This document shows, piece by piece, positions 61,342 through 64,000 of a stretch of 64,000 nucleotides of DNA. This stretch comes from Aculops lycopersici. Taxonomy: Eukaryota > Arthropoda > Arachnida > Trombidiformes > Eriophyidae. The notes below the pieces were generated by a model, which did no database searches, had not been told where the DNA came from, and worked only from the letters and a program-made list of their open reading frames with translations. How positions within the stretch are numbered: the first letter of the stretch is position 1; the number at the start of each line of letters is the position of its first letter. The position numbers were made by a program, and so were the translations under genes. Location of the stretch: positions 6,368,700 through 6,432,699 of the forward strand of contig WNKI01000002.1 in NCBI GenBank assembly GCA_015350385.1. The letters are read 5' to 3'.

Positions 61342-64000
61342 TTAGTAGACCTCCAACATGATTGGTTGTTGTTGTTGTTGTTGTTGGTACTTGTTGTTCA
61401 ACTTTCCCTGCTCAATGAGCTCCCACATCTTTGGCGACTCGAGACGGCTGCCGAATTGGCGACGGCCGCCAACAAGTTGTTGTTGTTGTTGTTGCTGTTG
61501 TTGTTGCATAACGTTCATTTGTTGCTTGACCATTTGAATCTTAGCTTGTTGCGAGTTCTTTCCGTTGAGGACAAAGTCGAAACGGTAAACTGGCATCTTG
61601 TGCTGCGATTGTGGCTTGAGGGTGGTGAAGAACTCAAGGTACTTGGATGGACGGTTTTGGCACGAGTCCAACAGGTGGAGGTACTCGGAGAATGGGCCAG
61701 ACTTTGAGTGTTGGTCGAACTCGTCGATCTCCTCGGTCGAAGTCCATTGCAATTGGCCAGCGACTGGCTTCTTGGTAAGCTCTGGCTTGCCCATGGTGCG
61801 AACAACCTCCTCGTCGTCGGTGACACCCTCCAATTGGAACTCGAGTCCCAACAATTGTTGGACAAAACGGTGCTCAAACTTGTATGGAGTCTCGAGCTCC
61901 TCGATGGCCTCCAATTGCTTCTCCTTTGGCTCCTGGAGCAAGTTTTGCACTCCAGCCAAGAGGGATGGAACAAAGAGGTCTGGGCGGTGGAGGCGCTTGT
62001 ATTGCGATTGTTGGGATGGAACGCGGATCAACTCCTCCTGGCCGAGCCAGTTGGTTGGCTGTCCGTTGACGTTGGTCAGACTGAGTGGCCCGATGAAAGT
62101 CTTGGCGGCTTCCTTGGTGTAGATGATGCGCGATGGAGTCTTTGGCTCGATGGAGAAGCTAACAAGTTGCTTTGGGCGCGAGTAGGCGACGGACACCTCC
62201 ATTGGCAAGGACAGTTGGTGGGTCTTCTCCGATTGGATTCCGTAGGCCTCGTTGTTGGCTTGCTCAACGGCAAACATGAAGCGCAAGTTCGAGTGCATGA
62301 TCTTTGGATGAACCATGGCGGTGATGTTAAGTCCCTGGTAGAAGGCAAAGTTTTGTCCTTGAACGTTTGGAACCTGCTGGCCGGTGGCCTGTTGGCGGTA
62401 GTATTGCGACAGCTTGTTTGAGGTGAGCTGTCCGTTTTGTTGGCCATCAATCTTGATGGAGGCAACAATTGGAGTGCGGTGAGTAACGATAACTGGCAGA
62501 CCCAATTGCGATGGAACCATGTGCCACATGTTGCTTGGCATCATCATCTTGACGTAGTGCAACTTGTTGCCCATGATGAGCTCACCAGCGGCCATCTTGA
62601 GATAGTCGTCGGACTTCTCCAACATGGCAATGATTTGCTTCTTGTCCATAGCGTGGTAGTTGGTTGAGTCGAAGATCTTCGAGAAAACAGTCAGCTTGGC
62701 CTCCTCCTCGTCGTCTTGCGATTGGCGAGCTTGGAAGGTAACGCTACGCTTTGGGCGGATTGGTTGCTGGTGTCCCTGGCTAGACTCGAACATTTGCTCG
62801 ACACGACGACCCTGCTTGCCCTCCTGTCCATTGACGCCGTCAATTGGCTGTTGGCGCTTGAAGAAGTAGTTTTGGGTGTAAGTCTCCTGGGTGCTCTTTG
62901 GCTCCTCGGACAAAATCGAGGCCTTCACTTGGTCGCGAGCCTCGCGGTAGTACTTGACAATGTCGTCCTTTGAGTCGTAAAGGGTCTCAAAGATCGAGGC
63001 AATGATGTTGGTCTCCTGCGAGTCGGTTTGCTGGTTAACCTGTTGGTTGTAGGCCAGGTACTCCCTGAGGAGCGACTCCAATCCCTTTGAGGTGAATCCG
63101 AACTCAAATTGGTTGTCGAACTTGGAGCCAGCTGGCCCGTGGAAGCGGCCAAATTGGGCGTAGGCAGCACGTGGGATGGAGCTAACGTTGGACTTGATGA
63201 TCTCAGCGACCCACTTCAAGCCAGAATCCTTGTGCTTGTTGTAGTGGTCGCCGCCGGCGAGCCACGAAAACTTCCAGGTGTCAAGGTATTGCTTTGGCAT
63301 GGACTCGGCGGCCTTCTTAGCGGCCCACTTCCATGGGGCAAGAGATGGCGAGTTCATCTTGCTCATGGTGTCGATGGTTCCAACAACGAACGAGGCGACC
63401 TCCTTGCTTGGCTCGCGCCACATTTGCGAGGCAATGCGCTCCAAAATGTGCTCCTCAACTGGGGTGAGCATCATGGTGGTGAAGGCGGCGATACGGATTT
63501 GGTATGGCTCGTATTGGTTGTCGAAGACTGGCAAGAGCAAAGCTTGAACCTTGTTTGGGGCGCAGCGGGTAACGTGAGCCAAAGCGTAGATGGCGATGGT
63601 TCTCATGTAGTTGCACTCCTCGGCGGCAAAAGAGTCCTCTGGGGCCCAGTCCTTTTGGGTTTGTTGTTGTTGTCCGCGTTGTTGGTTGACGATACCGGCG
63701 GCTTGGCGGCCGTAGTAGTTGTACCATTGCGATTGCTCAATTGGACGGTTGATGTCCAATGGCTGGTTTCCAAGGCATTGGGCCAGCGAGAGGCGGCCAG
63801 TGGCGAATGGCTCGAGGATGGCGACAACCTGTGGAACCTTCATATGGGCAAGGGTCTCAATGTAGACAACCTTCTCGTGGTAGGTGGTGGCCTTGTAGAG
63901 CATTTGCTTGTAAAGCTTAACGTACTTGATCAAATCCTGCTCATCAAGAACCAAGCGCTCGTAGGCGTCCTGTTGGTCTTGCGATTGAGCTTGAGATTGC
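61342..64000 (-). CDS. Vitellogenin-like large lipid transfer protein, 5' truncated by window edge
   Basis: About 885 C-terminal residues are visible; the frame is open to the right edge, so the true start lies beyond 64000. Vitellogenins carry lipid into oocytes. The first about 180 visible residues look like the end of the lipovitellin helical domain (MKVPQVVAILEPFATG, ALAHVTRCAPNKVQALLLPV). Beta-rich lipid-binding segments follow. A furin-type site RPKR|S (about residue 420) would cut the precursor. Gln-rich tracts occur near the start and at the C-terminus (runs of about 11 and 8 Gln). No von Willebrand D domain is present before the stop. Codon use is strongly biased, as expected for a highly expressed yolk gene. 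Apolipoprotein-type relatives cannot be wholly excluded. Confidence 0.88.
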   Translation of the reverse strand, partial: QSQAQSQDQQDAYERLVLDEQDLIKYVKLYKQMLYKATTYHEKVVYIETLAHMKVPQVVAILEPFATGRLSLAQCLGNQPLDINRPIEQSQWYNYYGRQAAGIVNQQRGQQQQTQKDWAPEDSFAAEECNYMRTIAIYALAHVTRCAPNKVQALLLPVFDNQYEPYQIRIAAFTTMMLTPVEEHILERIASQMWREPSKEVASFVVGTIDTMSKMNSPSLAPWKWAAKKAAESMPKQYLDTWKFSWLAGGDHYNKHKDSGLKWVAEIIKSNVSSIPRAAYAQFGRFHGPAGSKFDNQFEFGFTSKGLESLLREYLAYNQQVNQQTDSQETNIIASIFETLYDSKDDIVKYYREARDQVKASILSEEPKSTQETYTQNYFFKRQQPIDGVNGQEGKQGRRVEQMFESSQGHQQPIRPKRSVTFQARQSQDDEEEAKLTVFSKIFDSTNYHAMDKKQIIAMLEKSDDYLKMAAGELIMGNKLHYVKMMMPSNMWHMVPSQLGLPVIVTHRTPIVASIKIDGQQNGQLTSNKLSQYYRQQATGQQVPNVQGQNFAFYQGLNITAMVHPKIMHSNLRFMFAVEQANNEAYGIQSEKTHQLSLPMEVSVAYSRPKQLVSFSIEPKTPSRIIYTKEAAKTFIGPLSLTNVNGQPTNWLGQEELIRVPSQQSQYKRLHRPDLFVPSLLAGVQNLLQEPKEKQLEAIEELETPYKFEHRFVQQLLGLEFQLEGVTDDEEVVRTMGKPELTKKPVAGQLQWTSTEEIDEFDQHSKSGPFSEYLHLLDSCQNRPSKYLEFFTTLKPQSQHKMPVYRFDFVLNGKNSQQAKIQMVKQQMNVMQQQQQQQQQQLVGGRRQFGSRLESPKMWELIEQGKLNNKYQQQQQQQPIMLEVY

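Noticed and set aside
61598..63547. Several + strand frames opposite vitellogenin
   Set aside because: They are shadows of its biased codon use with no start context or domains.

Overview
The window is animal nuclear DNA, and the gene content (muscle myosin heavy chain with insect-type alternative exons, NOMPC with 29 ankyrin repeats, a vitellogenin-like lipid transfer protein, KLHL10, INTS13/Asunder) points to an arthropod. Most genes are single uninterrupted ORFs, including a 6 kb NOMPC frame, and several are only 50-250 bp apart. An extremely intron-poor chelicerate genome of the eriophyoid mite type is the best guess. That placement is inference; no species is claimed.

Layout. 1-6.4 kb: gene-free, rich in microsatellites, TTGAG tracts and TTCGAA motifs, with one strong hairpin. 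6.4-8.5 kb: KLHL10 (-). 9.1-9.6 kb: small membrane protein (+). 9.7-12.6 kb: EF-hand PPP phosphatase (-). 12.9-14.9 kb: enolase with a long N-terminal extension (+). 15.1-15.9 kb: basic orphan (-). 16-17.3 kb: non-coding with a perfect hairpin. 17.3-18.0 kb: secreted orphan (-), then a probable two-exon small gene (18.3-19.0 kb, -). 19.4-25.4 kb: NOMPC (-). 26.3-28.5 kb: exocyst SEC10/EXOC5 (-). 28.5-32.1 kb: Mhc upstream region with a TATA box. 32.2-41.0 kb: muscle myosin heavy chain (+). 41-43 kb: triplet-repeat spacer. 43.0-54.8 kb: compact cluster of short KIF21-like kinesin (+), WDR24 (+), SRP19 (-), RAB3GAP1 without its GAP region (+), alpha-N-acetylgalactosaminidase (+) and INTS13 (+). 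54.9-57.7 kb: fatty acyl-CoA reductase (-), reconstructed here as three exons. 57.8-61.1 kb: spacer. 61.1-64 kb: 3' part of a vitellogenin-like gene (-), running off the right edge.

The most striking observation is the myosin gene. Every intron left in its coding region flanks one of three pairs of mutually exclusive exons, equivalent to Drosophila Mhc exons 7, 9 and 11, while the remaining coding sequence has fused into large exons, including a 3.57 kb rod exon. The surviving introns look like those alternative splicing cannot do without. Several other proteins are shortened or rearranged relative to their families: RAB3GAP1 lacks its catalytic segment, the KIF21-like kinesin has no WD40 region, the vitellogenin has no vWD domain, and enolase has gained about 239 residues. 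The genes do not form a shared pathway; they are housekeeping, muscle, neuronal and reproductive genes placed together by compaction.
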